Shown here: positions 32,728 through 41,558 of the stretch, one piece after another
How the letters are laid out: each line of letters starts with the position of its first letter
Position numbering within the stretch: position 1 is the stretch's first letter
Origin: Limiplasma sp036652695
GTDB lineage: Bacteria; Bacillota; Clostridia; Christensenellales; Aristaeellaceae
Reading direction: 5' to 3'
DNA length: 64,000 nt
Assembly: GCA_036652695.1 (NCBI GenBank)
Contig: JAVVVJ010000005.1
Span: 1 to 64,000 of the forward strand
Position numbers and translations under genes: made by a program
The notes under the pieces: model-generated
The model's input: the letters and a program-made list of their open reading frames with translations, nothing else
What the model was told of the DNA's origin: nothing
Databases searched by the model: none

Positions 32728-33867
32728 CTACCTCGCACAGTTGCGCGAAACCGAGAGCAAGATCCCTACCGATGCCATCAGCAGCGATATGGATGTTCCT
32801 CCAGCGCTGAAAAATGGCAGCGGCAGCCCCGTTGTAGGCAAAATGCCCACCACCACGCCAATGTTTAAAAACGCCTGCACAACAATCATCGCGGTGATTC
32901 CGGCTGCCAGCAGACAGCCGTAGCGATCAGGACAGCTTACGGCGATCCGCATACCCGCAAATGCAAATGCGATGAACAGCACAATCACCACGATGCACCC
33001 AAAGAGCCCAAAATCCTCCCCGACGATGGCGAAGATAAAATCGCTCTCCGGATACGGCAAATAGGAAAATTTCTGCCGCCCCTGCCCAAGCCCACGGCCG
33101 AACAGCCCGCCCGAGCCGATGGCAATCAGCGACTGCGCAAGCTGATAGCCCTCGTCGCTCATTTGAGCAAAGGGGTTGCGGAAGGAAAGCAGGCGCTCGC
33201 GGCGGTACGGCTCCGTCCATGCGTACAGGGCGCCCACGCATAGGCCGCCCACGCCCATCAGCGCCAAATACCGCCATTTCGCGCCTGCCAGCAGCAGCAT
33301 CAGCGCCGCCACAATCATGATGCTGCCCGCCGTGGAAAGGTTGGGCTGCTGAAAAATAAGCAAAAACATAGCCGCTGGTACCAGCAGCAGCGGCAGAATG
33401 CCGCGCCAAAGCCGCTCCACCTGTTGAATGCGGTAGCTAAGCGTGGAAGCTAGGTAGAGGATGGAGGCGATCTTTGCAAGCTCTGAGGGTTGAAAGCTCA
33501 TGCCGGCAATGTTCAGCCAGCGCCTAGAGCCGTTCAGGTATACGCCGATGCCCGGAATCAGCACCAGCGTGAGCAGCCCCAAGCTTCCCGCCAAGCCCGC
33601 CACCACAATGCTCGGCTGACGCCAAAAGGTGTAGGGAATGCGGCTGGTGATCAGCATGAGCACCGCGCCCAGCCCTACACCAATCAGCTGCTTTTTGACC
33701 TCCAGCAGCGCATCCCCATGATCGATCGCCTTATAGTACGTGGCGCTGAAAAGCGCCAGCAGGCCGCCCATCAGCAGCAGTGATACGATGAGCAGCAGCG
33801 TCCAATCCACGGGCGCGTGGCGCGCATGTAGCCTGCGCGCAATGGGTTCATTCGTCGGTTGAATCAA
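32728..33867 (-). CDS. ftsW: SEDS peptidoglycan polymerase FtsW/SpoVE
   Basis: Polytopic glycosyltransferase that polymerises lipid II at the septum (or spore cortex, if SpoVE). 379 residues with about ten membrane segments. Family marks are Ser-Arg-Arg-Trp-Leu near residue 108, Phe-Gln-Pro-Ser-Glu-Leu-Ala-Lys near 118 and Pro-Glu-Ser-Asp-Phe-Ile-Phe-Ala near 265. The start is TTG at 33867, with GGGAGGGG just upstream; no usable ATG lies nearby. That ribosome-binding site is inside a terminator-like hairpin (33866-33938). FtsW and SpoVE cannot be told apart from sequence alone here. Confidence 0.93.
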   Translation of the reverse strand: MIQPTNEPIARRLHARHAPVDWTLLLIVSLLLMGGLLALFSATYYKAIDHGDALLEVKKQLIGVGLGAVLMLITSRIPYTFWRQPSIVVAGLAGSLGLLTLVLIPGIGVYLNGSRRWLNIAGMSFQPSELAKIASILYLASTLSYRIQQVERLWRGILPLLLVPAAMFLLIFQQPNLSTAGSIMIVAALMLLLAGAKWRYLALMGVGGLCVGALYAWTEPYRRERLLSFRNPFAQMSDEGYQLAQSLIAIGSGGLFGRGLGQGRQKFSYLPYPESDFIFAIVGEDFGLFGCIVVIVLFIAFAFAGMRIAVSCPDRYGCLLAAGITAMIVVQAFLNIGVVVGILPTTGLPLPFFSAGGTSISLLMASVGILLSVSRNCAR

Positions 33868-33938
33868 AAAAGCCCCTCCCAGCGTTTGAAAGATGCTTGT
33901 CTTTTGTATATCGCATCTTTCCCAGCAGTGGGAAGGGC
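33866..33938 (-). terminator. Terminator-like hairpin between murD and ftsW covering the ftsW ribosome-binding site
   Basis: On the minus strand, outer 10-base arms (33929-33938 with 33872-33881, one G-U) and inner 9-base arms (33913-33921 with 33888-33896) are followed by six T (33866-33871). The GGGAGGGG of ftsW forms the 3' outer arm and the T-run merges into the TTG start. It begins seven bases after the murD stop. Confidence 0.75.
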
Positions 33939-33944
33939 GGAAGA

Positions 33945-35306
33945 TTAGGAGAGTCGGTTGACTAGCTCCTTAAAAACTTGACCACGGTGCTCGTAATCCC
34001 GGAACATATCAAAGCTTGCGCATGCGGGCGAAAGCAGCACATTGCCCCCGGAAACTGCCAGCGCGCGTGCTTTTTCCACCGCGTCCTCCATGCTGTAGGC
34101 GCTTTGGATGTCGGTATAGCCCGCTTCCTCCAGCTGCTCCCGGATCTGCTTTGCGGTCTGCCCCATCACCACCACATGGGAGATCCTCTCCGACGCGCGG
34201 ATGCAGGCGCAGAGCGGTGAAAAGTCCGTATGCTTATCGTAGCCGCCAAGCAGCAGCACCGTGGGCGCCTTCATGCTCTCCACGGCTTTGATGGTGCTAT
34301 CCACATTGGTGCCCTTGCTGTCGTTGATGAACGTAACGCCATCCACCACGCGCACCTTTTCAATGCGATGCTCCACGCCTGTAAAGGATTGCAGCGTATG
34401 GCGGATGACCGGCGCAGGCACGCCCATAGCGGAAGCCATGGCCGATGCGGCAAGCGCGTTTTCCAAGTTGTGCGGTCCGGGGATCAAAACCTGATCCGCA
34501 TCGCAAATGGGCTTGCGAAGGCCGTCCCACTGCCAGATGAGCTTTCCATTTTCGATAGACGCGCCATTTTCCACAGGCTGCGTGCGGCTGAAAAACGCAA
34601 CGCGCGGCTTGAGCTTGGTCGCCATTTTCAGCAGTACGGGGTCGTCCATGTTGAGCACAGCAACATCCTGCGCGGTCATGTTTTCAAACAGGCGTTGCTT
34701 GCAGCGGATGTACTGCGCCATGCTGCCATGACGGTTCAAATGATCCTCTGTGATGTTGAGAAGCGCCGCCACGCGCGGGTGAAAAGTCTTGATGCTTTCC
34801 AGCTGAAAGCTGGACACCTCCACAACGGTGATATCGTCCTTTTTGGCGGAAATCGCCACCGAGGAGAGCGGGTAGCCGATATTGCCCGCAACATGCGTCA
34901 CGTGCCCGGCATTTTCGAAGATTTTGCCCAGAAGCGTGGTGGTCGTGGTTTTGCCATTGGTGCCTGAAATGGCCAGTATATCGCCCTGCATAAGCGAATA
35001 CGCCAGCTCCAGCTCGCCAACCAGCGCAACGCCATGCTCCTTTGCCGCCAGCGGCAGAGGGGAGTCAATCGGCACGCCGGGGCTGATGACCACCAAATCC
35101 GCCTGCTTCAGCAGCTTTGACGGATCTTCGCCCAAGCGGAATTCGCACGCGGTATCGCGCAGTACATCCAGCTCGTCACCGAAGGCTTCCTCTTTTTTGG
35201 TATCCGAAAGGATAGGGATCGCGCCATGGCTCATCAGCAGCTGCGCGGCGGCAATGCCGCTGCGCGCCATGCCAACCACGAGCACCCGCTTTCTGCCAAG
35301 ATACAT
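33945..35306 (-). CDS. murD: UDP-N-acetylmuramoyl-L-alanine--D-glutamate ligase
   Basis: Adds D-Glu to the peptidoglycan precursor, with ATP. 453 residues from the ATG at 35306, which follows GGAGGTGATT. The N-terminal Rossmann segment (Val-Leu-Val-Val-Gly-Met-Ala-Arg-Ser-Gly), the P-loop Gly-Thr-Asn-Gly-Lys-Thr-Thr-Thr near residue 115 and Asn-Asp-Ser-Lys-Gly-Thr-Asn near 320 are typical. It lies 32 bases after mraY. Confidence 0.96.
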   Translation of the reverse strand: MYLGRKRVLVVGMARSGIAAAQLLMSHGAIPILSDTKKEEAFGDELDVLRDTACEFRLGEDPSKLLKQADLVVISPGVPIDSPLPLAAKEHGVALVGELELAYSLMQGDILAISGTNGKTTTTTLLGKIFENAGHVTHVAGNIGYPLSSVAISAKKDDITVVEVSSFQLESIKTFHPRVAALLNITEDHLNRHGSMAQYIRCKQRLFENMTAQDVAVLNMDDPVLLKMATKLKPRVAFFSRTQPVENGASIENGKLIWQWDGLRKPICDADQVLIPGPHNLENALAASAMASAMGVPAPVIRHTLQSFTGVEHRIEKVRVVDGVTFINDSKGTNVDSTIKAVESMKAPTVLLLGGYDKHTDFSPLCACIRASERISHVVVMGQTAKQIREQLEEAGYTDIQSAYSMEDAVEKARALAVSGGNVLLSPACASFDMFRDYEHRGQVFKELVNRLS

Positions 35307-35338
35307 GGGAATCACCTCCATACGTTTGTTTTTGTGCG

Positions 35339-36358
35339 TTACGGCACCAGTTTCAGCGACAGCAGCGAAATCAGGCACAAAACGCCTTCCACCACAGCGT
35401 ACATCGCCACGATTTGCGGCTCGTTCATGCCGCTTAGCTCAAAATGATGGTGGATGGGGGACATTTTGAAGATGCGCTTGCCATGCGTTACTTTGAAATA
35501 AACCCGCTGGATAATCACGCTTAGGGAGGACATGAACATCGTAAAGCACACCAGCAGCATAAAGATCGGCATGCGCAGGAGCATCGACATGCCCACCATC
35601 GCGCCGCCGATGAACATGCTGCCCGTATCCCCCATGAACACAAGCGCGGGGTAATGATTAAAGCGCAGGAAGCCCATGCACGCGCCCGCAAGCGCCATCG
35701 CGAAAATCGCAAGGTTCTGATAGTTGCCCGCAAGCTCCGGCCCCATCGCAGCGGAAGCGGCAAGCGTCACAAATAGCGCGATCAAACCCCACGTAGCGCT
35801 ACCGATAACCGTCACGCTGCTCAGCAGCCCATCCAAGCCATCCTGTAGGTTCGCGCTGTTGACCATAAAGATCATCACGCAGGTCATCAGCGGCACATAG
35901 AATACGCCCAAATCCCACTCGACGTTGAAAAACGGAATCAAAACCTTGCTGCCCACCATGGGGCTTAGGTAACAGTACAGCGAAAAAGCAACCGCCGTTA
36001 GCGTCTGCCCAATGATCTTTTGCCACCAGATCAAGCCCAGATTGCGCTTCTTGACCACCTTGATGTAGTCATCCACAAAGCCGACCAGCATGCTTAACAG
36101 CGATACCGCGATCAGCGCGAGAATAAAATCATCCTTGCCGTACCATGTGCCATGCGCAATGAGCGCCACGATGCACGTGACCGCCGCAAACATCAGCCCG
36201 CCCATGGTGGGCGTACCCTGCTTGGTCTTATGCCGATCCGGCCCAAGCTCATAAATCGTTTGCCCAAACTTGAGCTTGCGAAGCACCGGCAGCACGCGCG
36301 GCCCAATCAGCAGCATCGCAATCACGGATAAAATCAGCGCCAATATCAACCTTAGCAC
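35339..36358 (-). CDS. mraY: Phospho-N-acetylmuramoyl-pentapeptide transferase
   Basis: Membrane enzyme that makes lipid I from UDP-MurNAc-pentapeptide and undecaprenyl phosphate. 339 residues, about ten membrane segments. Catalytic motifs are present: Asp-Asp near residue 95 (Val-Asp-Asp-Tyr-Ile-Lys), Asn-Leu-Gln-Asp-Gly-Leu-Asp-Gly near 170, Gly-Asp-Thr-Gly-Ser near 245 and the His-His-His-Phe-Glu cluster near 305. Its pentapeptide substrate needs MurF, whose gene is not in this cluster. Confidence 0.96.
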   Translation of the reverse strand: MLRLILALILSVIAMLLIGPRVLPVLRKLKFGQTIYELGPDRHKTKQGTPTMGGLMFAAVTCIVALIAHGTWYGKDDFILALIAVSLLSMLVGFVDDYIKVVKKRNLGLIWWQKIIGQTLTAVAFSLYCYLSPMVGSKVLIPFFNVEWDLGVFYVPLMTCVMIFMVNSANLQDGLDGLLSSVTVIGSATWGLIALFVTLAASAAMGPELAGNYQNLAIFAMALAGACMGFLRFNHYPALVFMGDTGSMFIGGAMVGMSMLLRMPIFMLLVCFTMFMSSLSVIIQRVYFKVTHGKRIFKMSPIHHHFELSGMNEPQIVAMYAVVEGVLCLISLLSLKLVP

Positions 36359-36385
36359 AGTTGTTCACTCCTTGGTAATGGACGT

Positions 36386-37843
36386 TCAGGCGCGCATTTC
36401 ATTCAGCAGCTCGCGCACGACGACCTTTTCATCAAACGGGCGCTTGACGCCCATGATTTCCTGATAGGTTTCATTGCCCTTGCCAGCGAGAATAATCACA
36501 TCGCCCTCGCCGCCCATTTCAAGCGCATAGCGAATCGCTTCGCGGCGGTTCTCAATCACAACATACTTTCCCTTTGCCTTTTTCATCCCCGATTCGATGG
36601 ATTTCAAAATCACATTGGGATCTTCGGTGCGGGGATTATCGCTGGTGAGAATGGAGAAATCCGCCAGTCGGCTCACGATTTCGCCCATCATGGGGCGCTT
36701 GCCGTGGTCGCGGTCACCGCCGCAGCCGACCAACACAATCAAGCGCCGCTTGGTAAAGGTGCGCACCGTGGTGAGCACGTTCTCCAGCGCGTCCGGGGAA
36801 TGGGCGTAATCCAGAATTACCTTGTAGGGCGTGCTGGTATCCAGCACCTCCACGCGCCCCGGAACGTTCTTTACGCTTTCCAGCCCTTCCTTAATAGCAC
36901 TGCGATCGATGCCCAAAATCATGGCCAGCGCCGCAGCCGCAAGGGCATTATAGACGTTGAACATGCCGGTCAGGTGCATGCTGATGGCCATCTCCTCCAC
37001 ACCGCGCAGCAAAATGGAGAAGGAAACGCCGTCCTCGCTGATCTCAATATCCCGGGCGAACACATCAGCCTCGGAGCTAATGCCGTAGGTCAGATACGGG
37101 ATCTTGATCTGCTGAAGGATGCGGTCGGTGGTTTCATCATCCGCGTTAAGCGCCGCGTTTTGCACCGCGCCATGCAGAAAAAAGCCGCATTTGGTTTGAA
37201 AGTAATTTTCCATGGTGCCAAAGTAATCGAGGTGATCCTGCGAAAGGTTGCTGTAGGCGGCAGCCTCAAACGAAACGCCATCCAAGCGGTGCATATCAAT
37301 GGCGTGCGCGCTGGCCTCCATGCTCACGGCCTCCACGCCCGCGTCACGCATTTGGCGCAAGCAGCGGTGCAGCTCAATCGGGTCTGGCGTGGTCATGTTG
37401 CTGGGCACATGAGTCTGCCCGATCATATTGCCCGTGGTGCCAATCAGCCCGGTCATGAGACCCGCGTGCTCTAAAATGGCCTTGACAAGATAGCTGGTAG
37501 TGGTTTTTCCCTTGGTGCCCGTGATGCTTACCATGCGCATTTCCCGCGCCGGATGCCCATAAAATGCCGAGGCGACATGCGCCATAGCGGCTCGCGTGTT
37601 CTCAACGCGCACCTGAGGCAGCGGCAGATCAACAAAGCGCTCCACAATCAGCGCGATGCAGCCGCTTTGCGCGGCCTGCGCCGCAAAGTCGTGCGCATCA
37701 AATCGAGCGCCGCTGATGCAGAAAAACAAACCATTGGTCACCGTCTCGCGGCTTGAAATCGCCAACGAGCCGATCTCAACGGCCATGTCTCCGCGCGTCT
37801 CCAAAACGCCGGGAACATCAGTCAGCAAGTTCTTGAGTAGCAT
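36386..37843 (-). CDS. murE: UDP-MurNAc-tripeptide synthetase, meso-DAP type
   Basis: Adds the third residue of the stem peptide. 485 residues from the ATG at 37843, which has GGGGG upstream and overlaps the preceding transpeptidase gene by 26 bases. P-loop Gly-Thr-Lys-Gly-Lys-Thr-Thr-Thr is near residue 112. The specificity motif Asp-Asn-Pro-Arg near residue 405 is the form that selects meso-diaminopimelate, so the wall should be the DAP type. In many clusters murF follows; here mraY does. Confidence 0.96.
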   Translation of the reverse strand: MLLKNLLTDVPGVLETRGDMAVEIGSLAISSRETVTNGLFFCISGARFDAHDFAAQAAQSGCIALIVERFVDLPLPQVRVENTRAAMAHVASAFYGHPAREMRMVSITGTKGKTTTSYLVKAILEHAGLMTGLIGTTGNMIGQTHVPSNMTTPDPIELHRCLRQMRDAGVEAVSMEASAHAIDMHRLDGVSFEAAAYSNLSQDHLDYFGTMENYFQTKCGFFLHGAVQNAALNADDETTDRILQQIKIPYLTYGISSEADVFARDIEISEDGVSFSILLRGVEEMAISMHLTGMFNVYNALAAAALAMILGIDRSAIKEGLESVKNVPGRVEVLDTSTPYKVILDYAHSPDALENVLTTVRTFTKRRLIVLVGCGGDRDHGKRPMMGEIVSRLADFSILTSDNPRTEDPNVILKSIESGMKKAKGKYVVIENRREAIRYALEMGGEGDVIILAGKGNETYQEIMGVKRPFDEKVVVRELLNEMRA

Positions 37844-39983
37844 CGGTATTCCCCCATCCTGATGGATTTGGTAGTGCAAAGGTCACCGTGACCACCGTAT
37901 CGGGCGGCATAAACTCGCCAGCCGCGGGCACCTGCGCGGTGGCAAAGCCGCTGCCGTCAATCTCCATCGCAAGCCCGCGCTGCCTGCACAATGCGCCCGC
38001 CTGTGCAATGGAAAGCCCGCGCACGTCCGGCACGCAAACCAGCGATTCGGCGCTTGGAAGCTCCTCCGCATAGGTATAGAGCATCACCTGTCCGCCTGAA
38101 ATGAGCTTCGCGCCGCCGCTTGGCATTTGCGCGGTAACCACATCGCCCGCGCCGTCATCCAGCACGCGGAAGCCCTGATCCGCAATCGCCTTGCGCGCCT
38201 CCCATAGCGGCATTCCCACTACGCTTTGCACCACAAGCTCCTCGCGATCGTCATTGGCAGTCGGCTGACAGCCTAAATACGGTAACACATCCGCGAGGAT
38301 TTGTCTAGCGAAGGGTGCGGCGGTGGTTCCCCCATAATCCACGGGCGTATCCGCCTCATCCACAATCACCAGAAGCGCAATGCGGGGATCATCCGCCGGT
38401 GCAAAGCCGAAAAACGAGCCGATATGCACGTTGCGCACGATTTTGCCTTCCTTGTATACCTGCGCTGTGCCCGTCTTTCCACCAATGCGATACCCCTCGA
38501 TGCGGGCGTTCTTCGCGCCGCCGGTGCTCACCACATCCTCCAGCAGCTGGCGCATCGTAGCGGACGTCTGTTGAGAAACGGGCGTAGCAACCACCTTAGG
38601 CTGCGTGCGGTAAAGCGCCGCGCCATCCGGCGAAACGGCCTCCTTGAGCAGGTAGGGGCGCATGAGATGACCGCCGTTGATCGCCGCGCACGCGGCTGTG
38701 AGCATTTGCAAGGGCGTTACCGCGACGCTTTGCCCAAATCCGATGCGCGCTAGGTCCACATTCTTTACGGAGTTTGCGGGTATTAGTATACCACTTCCCT
38801 CCCCCTGCAAGTCAACATTCGTTTTTCGCCCAAGGCCGAAAGCATGCAGATACTGATACATGCGTTCCGTGCCAAGGCGGAGCGCCAGCTCCACAAACAC
38901 CGGGTTGCAGCTGTTTTGCAGGCCTTGCGCCATGGTTTCGGCCTTGTGAGGGCTTCCCCAGCAGCGGATGGTATCGCCGTCTACCTTAATCTTAGCAGAG
39001 CAGTAAAACGAATCGTCGGGAGTGGTAACGCCCGCATCCAGCGCGGCGGCAGCCGTAACGACCTTGAAGGTGGAGCCGGGCTCGTACGCATCGGAGATGA
39101 GGCGGATGCGCATGAGGCTTTGCAGCGCGTCCGCCTGTTCGCGCGGCGGGTTGTTGGGATCATAATCCGGCTTGCTGCACATGGCGAGGATTGCGCCCGT
39201 ATACGGATCCATCGCAATGGCGTGTACAGCCTGCGCGCGATTGACATCATAGCATTCGCGCATCGCTTTTTCCACGATCTCCTGAATGGTGGCATCAATG
39301 GTGAGCTTGATGGCGTTGCCATCCTGCGGCTCAATATAGAGGTTGCCGCTATCGTAGATGGGCTGCGCTTTTCCATCCACGCTGCGCAGGCTTGTACCCG
39401 CCGTGCCGCGCAAAAGCTCCTCATACTGCTGCTCAAGCCCGCTTTGACCAACGCTGTCCACATTGGTAAGCCCCAGCGTCTGCGTAAGAAAAGTGCCGCG
39501 CGAATACACCCTGCGCACATCCTCATCAAAGATCAGCGCCTTGAGCTCCGCAGCCACCGCCGTGTTGGCGCTCGCCTGCAAAAGGCGCAGCTCGTCCGCT
39601 TTTTCGCGCGTCACCTGACGTTTGAGCATAATGGAGGCCTTGGTTTGATCGGCAAGCTTGCGCGTGACGCTTTCCTCTGAAATATCCAATATCGGGCATA
39701 CCGTTTGCGCAAACAAAGATATGTCCGATATTTTGCGCGGGTTTGCGCTTACAATATACGCCGTGGCGCTCACCACCAACGTTTGGCCATGCGTATCCAA
39801 GATGTTGCCGCGCCGCGCGTACACCGTGCCTTCCCGCGTCCACTGCCGGATGCCGCGCGCCGTAAGGCTTGCCGATTCCGACGTTGTCAGATAGGCAATA
39901 CGCGCCATCAACAGTACCAGCAAACAAACCAATAGGACAAGCAGGATAAAAACGCGCTTGCGGATATGCAGCTCGGTCGGCAT
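37818..39983 (-). CDS. Septal transpeptidase with two PASTA domains (PBP2B/SpoVD/FtsI type)
   Basis: Class B penicillin-binding protein that cross-links septal or cortex peptidoglycan. 721 residues from the ATG at 39983. One membrane segment (about 11-30) is followed by the dimerisation domain and the transpeptidase domain with Ser304-x-x-Lys307, Ser-Cys-Asn (358-360) and Lys503-Thr-Gly-Thr. Two C-terminal PASTA repeats (about 575-710) are present; SpoVD and PBP2B both carry such repeats, so division and sporulation roles are both open. It follows the ftsL-like gene by 99 bases. Confidence 0.93.
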   Translation of the reverse strand: MPTELHIRKRVFILLVLLVCLLVLLMARIAYLTTSESASLTARGIRQWTREGTVYARRGNILDTHGQTLVVSATAYIVSANPRKISDISLFAQTVCPILDISEESVTRKLADQTKASIMLKRQVTREKADELRLLQASANTAVAAELKALIFDEDVRRVYSRGTFLTQTLGLTNVDSVGQSGLEQQYEELLRGTAGTSLRSVDGKAQPIYDSGNLYIEPQDGNAIKLTIDATIQEIVEKAMRECYDVNRAQAVHAIAMDPYTGAILAMCSKPDYDPNNPPREQADALQSLMRIRLISDAYEPGSTFKVVTAAAALDAGVTTPDDSFYCSAKIKVDGDTIRCWGSPHKAETMAQGLQNSCNPVFVELALRLGTERMYQYLHAFGLGRKTNVDLQGEGSGILIPANSVKNVDLARIGFGQSVAVTPLQMLTAACAAINGGHLMRPYLLKEAVSPDGAALYRTQPKVVATPVSQQTSATMRQLLEDVVSTGGAKNARIEGYRIGGKTGTAQVYKEGKIVRNVHIGSFFGFAPADDPRIALLVIVDEADTPVDYGGTTAAPFARQILADVLPYLGCQPTANDDREELVVQSVVGMPLWEARKAIADQGFRVLDDGAGDVVTAQMPSGGAKLISGGQVMLYTYAEELPSAESLVCVPDVRGLSIAQAGALCRQRGLAMEIDGSGFATAQVPAAGEFMPPDTVVTVTFALPNPSGWGNTDATQELAD

Positions 39984-40082
39984 GCTTCTTCCCCCATTAT
40001 GCGTGATAGAGGGATGTATGCAAAGCATGCTTAGGTTATGTATGATTCGACGCAACTCGCCCGGCCATCGCAAAAGGAGGCG

Positions 40083-40718
40083 TTAGTTTCCATTGCTCGC
40101 AAGGGTGGGCGCGCGCGTCGCGCTGGTCTGCGCGCTTAGCGCCGCCTCAGCGGACTGCGGCGCGGCCTCAACGCTCTCGCCCGGGCGCGTATCCACCGCC
40201 ACCAGATGAATTGCCTCGGCAGATTCGGCGGGAATCATGTTCAGGTTGCGCGCGGCGGCATAGCAGATGGTCGCGGCGTCCGATGCCTCGGCAATCTGCT
40301 CCTTGATCTGCTCGTTAGCGGCGATGCACTCCTCCATCTTGCCCTCCAGCCGGTTGATCACCTTTTGCCGATCGGCAATCGTACCCTGCTGCACAAGCAC
40401 GGCAATGCCGCACACAAACAGCACAAACGCCACCAAAAAGATTGCAAAGCGCATCGATACCCGCACCCCGCCCTTGCTCAGCTCATGGTGCATGTCGGCG
40501 CTAATGCGCTGCTCCTCTTTTTCTAAGCGTTCCATTTCCAGCCGCATGTTCTGCGTGCGGCAGCGACGCTGCCGATCTGGCTTCAAGCTTCCCGTTTGAA
40601 TATCCAAGTCGCTGCCCGGCAGATAAACGCTATTGGATACCGACATGCGCCCCGTAGGCACATAACGGCCCGAATTGTCATTCACATAGCTATCATAAAT
40701 GGGCGTATACTGTGCCAT
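40083..40718 (-). CDS. ftsL: FtsL-like bitopic division protein
   Basis: 211 residues. The identification rests on place (between mraZ and the septal transpeptidase) and topology: a long polar N-terminus (1-88), one membrane segment (about 90-109), an external coiled coil (about 112-145), and a disordered Ala/Ser/Glu-rich tail. FtsL is usually about 100-120 residues, so both the cytoplasmic and external parts are extended. Sequence alone would not identify it. GGAGAG-like ribosome-binding bases lie before the ATG. Confidence 0.7.
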   Translation of the reverse strand: MAQYTPIYDSYVNDNSGRYVPTGRMSVSNSVYLPGSDLDIQTGSLKPDRQRRCRTQNMRLEMERLEKEEQRISADMHHELSKGGVRVSMRFAIFLVAFVLFVCGIAVLVQQGTIADRQKVINRLEGKMEECIAANEQIKEQIAEASDAATICYAAARNLNMIPAESAEAIHLVAVDTRPGESVEAAPQSAEAALSAQTSATRAPTLASNGN

Positions 40719-40760
40719 GTTCCCACTCTCCTTCTTCTTTTTACTTGTTGCAGCGCTCTG

Positions 40761-41267
40761 CTAGCTTTCCTTCATATTCGCAATTTCTTCAAGGATGGAC
40801 ATACGATGCTCCTTGAAATATGTATCTTCTCCGCCAGCCGCCACGCTATCCACAATCCGGATATGATCAAGCGCGCCGCTGATTTCAACATCCTTTGCCT
40901 CGCCTAGCACGTACTGGCGCAGCTTAACGGGCAACAACAGCCGTCCCTGCCCATCGGCCTGCATGCCGCGATAGCTCATCTTTGCCAAATAGGCTTGGTA
41001 TTTCTGTACCGCTACGCTGCGCTGGTTCAAATGGTACAGTTCTCCAAGAAGCGCATCAAACACCCAATCCGGGTACAGGGCAATGCCCTCGCCATCGCGT
41101 GTGAGGCTGATGGTAAACACCTCGCCCAGTGGTTTGCGATAACCGTTTGGGATGATGATGCGACCCTTGCTATCGATGGTATGATCGTAACTTCCAAAAA
41201 AAGTAAAGTTGCTTGGGGTGGCAGGCGCTACAGAAGCGACGTCGTGTTGGAGTTGCTCCTCGTCCAT
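40761..41267 (-). CDS. mraZ: Transcriptional regulator MraZ
   Basis: Ring-forming DNA-binding protein that represses the dcw operon from its own promoter. 168 residues from the ATG at 41267, preceded by GAGGGGG. Two SpoVT/AbrB-like units are visible: Thr-Ile-Asp-Ser-Lys-Gly-Arg-Ile-Ile-Ile-Pro near residue 33 and Asp-Gly-Gln-Gly-Arg-Leu-Leu-Leu-Pro near 106. An extra N-terminal ~20 residues and an extra acidic C-terminal ~25 residues are present. The next gene is ftsL-like; rsmH, usually second in the cluster, is missing. Confidence 0.95.
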   Translation of the reverse strand: MDEEQLQHDVASVAPATPSNFTFFGSYDHTIDSKGRIIIPNGYRKPLGEVFTISLTRDGEGIALYPDWVFDALLGELYHLNQRSVAVQKYQAYLAKMSYRGMQADGQGRLLLPVKLRQYVLGEAKDVEISGALDHIRIVDSVAAGGEDTYFKEHRMSILEEIANMKES

Positions 41268-41292
41268 GCCTACGCCCCCTCGCTCTACGATA

Positions 41293-41342
41293 TTCCCCAC
41301 TTCGAACCCTTTTTAGGGCTTCTACACCATTATGCTCCACTT
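41293..41342 (-). promoter_or_regulatory. Candidate MraZ operator repeats
   Basis: Two minus-strand copies of AAGTGG(A/G)G (41293-41302 and 41333-41342) flank the start region of the mraZ promoter; one lies between -10 and -35. MraZ is known to bind GTGG-type direct repeats at its own promoter. The 40-base separation is longer than usual. Confidence 0.4.
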
Positions 41343-41358
41343 ATTTTGTCCATGTCAA
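41329..41358 (-). promoter_or_regulatory. Sigma-A promoter of the dcw cluster
   Basis: Minus-strand -35 TTGACA (41353-41358), 18-base spacer, -10 CATAAT (41329-41334), about 62 bases before the mraZ ATG. Confidence 0.75.
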
Positions 41359-41460
41359 CGCGCCGGATTTGGCATTTTGCATCAATGTGTAACATCTATA
41401 TCACAAAGCATATTTGATGCAGGAACAGCAGTTCTGGCATTCCGAAGGTAAAAAAAAAGA

Positions 41461-41499
41461 AAAGCCGCAATCCACATTCATGCAATGTGTTGCGGCTTT
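41461..41499 (-). terminator. Intrinsic terminator after the metallophosphoesterase
   Basis: Ten-base arms (41461-41470 with 41490-41499) plus an inner CACATT/AATGTG stem, followed on the minus strand by TCTTTTTTTTT. It insulates the dcw promoter from upstream transcription. Confidence 0.85.
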
Positions 41500-41558
41500 G
41501 GGGAACGTCAGTTTTTGTTCTTTTGTTTCTAAAGCGTTACAAATGTTTGTTGTAAAAG

